From positions 1 through 35,117 of the forward strand of contig JAJEFC010000394.1 of assembly GCA_022820675.1 (NCBI GenBank): a stretch of 35,117 nt of DNA. Reading direction: 5' to 3'. How positions within the stretch are numbered: the stretch's first letter is position 1; the number at the start of each line of letters is the position of its first letter. Positions 34,050 to 35,117 of the stretch are shown piece by piece. The position numbers and the translations under genes were made by a program. The notes under the pieces were generated by a model. It was not told where the DNA came from and made no database searches. It was given only the letters and a program-made list of their open reading frames with translations. This stretch comes from Vicinamibacteria bacterium. GTDB taxonomy: Bacteria > Acidobacteriota > Vicinamibacteria > Vicinamibacterales > UBA8438.

Positions 34050-34342
34050 CGACGCGCGCTGCATCCCGACCGACGACGTCGCCGATCCGGCGCCGGGCGC
34101 GCTCCGCGGCGCGTGCGACCGGTATGCTCCGTCGTCACGCCTCGGTCGTCCCATGCTCGGCGTTCGCTGGAGCGGTGCGACGCGCAATCCGGCGTGCACG
34201 GTGGGGGGAGGGCTGGCCGCAGGAGGGCACGTGTGAGCGCCGTCACGTCTCGTCGGCCCATGCATCGGGCGTTCGCCGGGGCGGTGCGACGCGGGGTTCC
34301 GGCGTGGACGGTCGAAGGGTGACTGGCCGCAGGAGGATACGC
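34050..34342 (+). repeat. Repeat family 2 copy C and a diverged 110-bp tandem duplication
   Basis: The stretch from about 34050 shows GCTGCATCCCGACCGACGACG and TATGCTCCGTCGTCACGCCT, as in copy A of family 2. The following part is duplicated: GCGGTGCGACGCG at 34172 and 34281, and CTGGCCGCAGGAGG at 34213 and 34323. The duplicated unit includes a strong ribosome binding site and a GTG start. Confidence 0.65.
34233..34322 (+). CDS. Possible 29-residue upstream ORF made by duplication
   Basis: AGGAGG (34221-34226) stands 6 nt before a GTG that opens a 29-codon frame rich in Arg, Ala and Val (VSAVTSRRP...), ending with TGA at 34320-34322. The same AGGAGG, 6-nt gap and GTGAGCG arrangement starts the real gene 110 bp downstream, so this frame arose by copying the start region. 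It ends 20 nt before the next GTG and could affect translation of that gene. No family is recognisable and it may be silent. Confidence 0.3.
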   Translation: MSAVTSRRPMHRAFAGAVRRGVPAWTVEG

Positions 34343-34912
34343 GTGAGCGGTGCGAGATACGTCGGTTCGGTAGCGGGGATGCTCCTGGTCGCGGGGCTCG
34401 CGTCCGCGCAGCGCCCCGATTTCTCCGGGATGTGGACGCTCGACCGCGAGGCGAGCGACTTCACGGCGCCCGCGTTCAGCGGCGGCCGCGGCGGCGACGA
34501 CGTGGGGCGCCTGTTCATCACTCATGCCGCCAACGGGACGGTGATCGTCGGCGCCGAGACCAACGGCCTCAAGGCGTGGTCCTATACGCCGGGGCGCGAG
34601 CTCACCATTCCCGTCGGCCGGGACACCACCATGCGGGCGGCGTCGCGGTGGGAGGGCGAGCGGCTGGTGGCGGAGGGGACGCAGGGAGACATGACCATGC
34701 GCGAGGTCATGTCGCTGAGCCCGGACGGCCGGACCCTCACCATCGAGGTGACGACGGGGACACCCGAGGGGGAGACGCGCAACCGGCTCGTCTATCGGTC
34801 GGGTCGCCCCGTCGGCGCCTGCGAGACGTGGGCCATGCCGTGCAGGGAGTTCCGGCAGGACGTGCCCGCGGCCGCCGGCGCGGGCGCCGCACGCGAGGGG
34901 GCGCCACGATGA
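34343..34912 (+). CDS. Small secreted acidobacterial-type protein (PDFSGxW motif)
   Basis: The 189-residue protein has a signal peptide (RYVGSVAGMLLVAGLASA) directly followed by QRPDFSGMWTLDREASDF, a motif frequent at the mature start of short acidobacterial exported proteins. The rest is strand-rich (GTVIVGAETNGLKAWSYTPGR, RWEGERLVAEGTQGDMTMREVMSLSPDGRTLTIEV), suggesting a lipocalin-like barrel. A Pro/Ala/Gly-rich tail ends it. The function is unknown. AGGAGG at 34331-34336 fixes the GTG start; the longer upstream frame crosses the repeats and is rejected. The stop overlaps the next gene (ATGA). Confidence 0.75.
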   Translation: MSGARYVGSVAGMLLVAGLASAQRPDFSGMWTLDREASDFTAPAFSGGRGGDDVGRLFITHAANGTVIVGAETNGLKAWSYTPGRELTIPVGRDTTMRAASRWEGERLVAEGTQGDMTMREVMSLSPDGRTLTIEVTTGTPEGETRNRLVYRSGRPVGACETWAMPCREFRQDVPAAAGAGAAREGAPR

Positions 34913-35117
34913 CGAGATGCGAGACGCCGAGCCGCAGGTTCCTGGCCGCCGGTCGGCTCTGGTCGACGTTGAACCGGCAGCGGACGCGATACGGGACACC
35001 GGTGCGGATGCTCCCGGCCGCGGTCCTCTGCCTGGCCGCCATGGCCGCCCTCCCGGTCGCCGCGAAGGCGGGCGCCCAGGCGGGTGCGGCGGCGGGTGCG
35101 GCGGGCGCTCAGGCGGG
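34909..35117 (+). CDS. Start of an exported protein, cut by the window edge
   Basis: The frame begins with ATGA overlapping the previous stop and stays open to the window end. A basic stretch (SRRFLAAGRLWSTLNRQRTRYG) is followed by a hydrophobic signal (MLPAAVLCLAAMAALPVAAKA) and then a Gly/Ala/Gln-rich start of the mature part. An internal ATG at 35008 could be the true start. The family cannot be told from 69 residues. Confidence 0.55.
   Translation, partial: MTRCETPSRRFLAAGRLWSTLNRQRTRYGTPVRMLPAAVLCLAAMAALPVAAKAGAQAGAAAGAAGAQA

Noticed and set aside
33858..34265. N-terminal extension of recQ by about 136 residues
   Set aside because: The extension is Arg-rich with no homology, crosses repeat family 2, and lies upstream of the possible -10 element.

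Overview
The window is about 70% GC and most probably comes from an acidobacterium of the Vicinamibacteria type. The taxonomic call is an inference from gene content: a protein matching the 'VWFA-related Acidobacterial domain' family, a TonB-dependent receptor with an N-terminal carboxypeptidase-regulatory-like domain, a short secreted protein beginning with the common acidobacterial QRPDFSGxW motif, and many long antisense ORFs that arise from codon bias.

Layout. 1-4.0 kb: the N-terminal part of DNA polymerase II (minus), a secreted six-bladed-propeller (SMP-30-like) protein (plus) and a membrane dynamin-like GTPase (minus). 4.0-8.1 kb: a frameshifted aquaporin (minus), a Na/Pi symporter (plus) and pyruvate kinase (minus). 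8.1-13.0 kb, all minus: a TonB-dependent receptor, a beta-helix exported protein and a lipoprotein. 13.6-21.5 kb, all plus: a PhoB-type response regulator, pstS, pstC, pstA, pstB, phoU, a second PhoB-type regulator and the PhoR sensor kinase. 21.5-25.4 kb, minus: a four-gene operon with 4-nt overlaps (amidase, GerM-domain protein, rph, rdgB). 25.7-30.7 kb, plus: a DUF218 protein, a glycosyltransferase plus PlcP-type phosphoesterase pair, a VWA protein and an OmpA-type lipoprotein. 31.0-34.0 kb, minus: a small secreted protein and recQ. 34.2-35.1 kb, plus: two small secreted proteins, the last cut by the window edge.

Main theme. The region reads as a phosphate-starvation island. By eye I find PhoB-like operators made of 5-base half-sites (roughly K-T-N-A-Y) repeated at an exact 11-bp period. 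They stand before the TonB receptor (four half-sites), the first response regulator (three), pstS (two), the glycosyltransferase-PlcP pair (four) and an uncharacterised secreted protein (four). If they work, one regulon would join outer-membrane uptake, Pst transport, replacement of membrane phospholipid by glycolipid, and a new secreted protein.

The second theme is repeats. At least three dispersed GC-rich families fill the intergenic spaces. Family 1 is a hairpin with a conserved 7-nt loop, and one cluster lies in frame inside rdgB, adding about 64 residues. Family 2 is an element of about 160 bp found at three or more places. Family 3 is a palindromic unit present as four 65-bp tandem copies before pstC and as a diverged relative before the Na/Pi symporter. 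A 39-bp duplication also shapes the phoR/rdgB junction.
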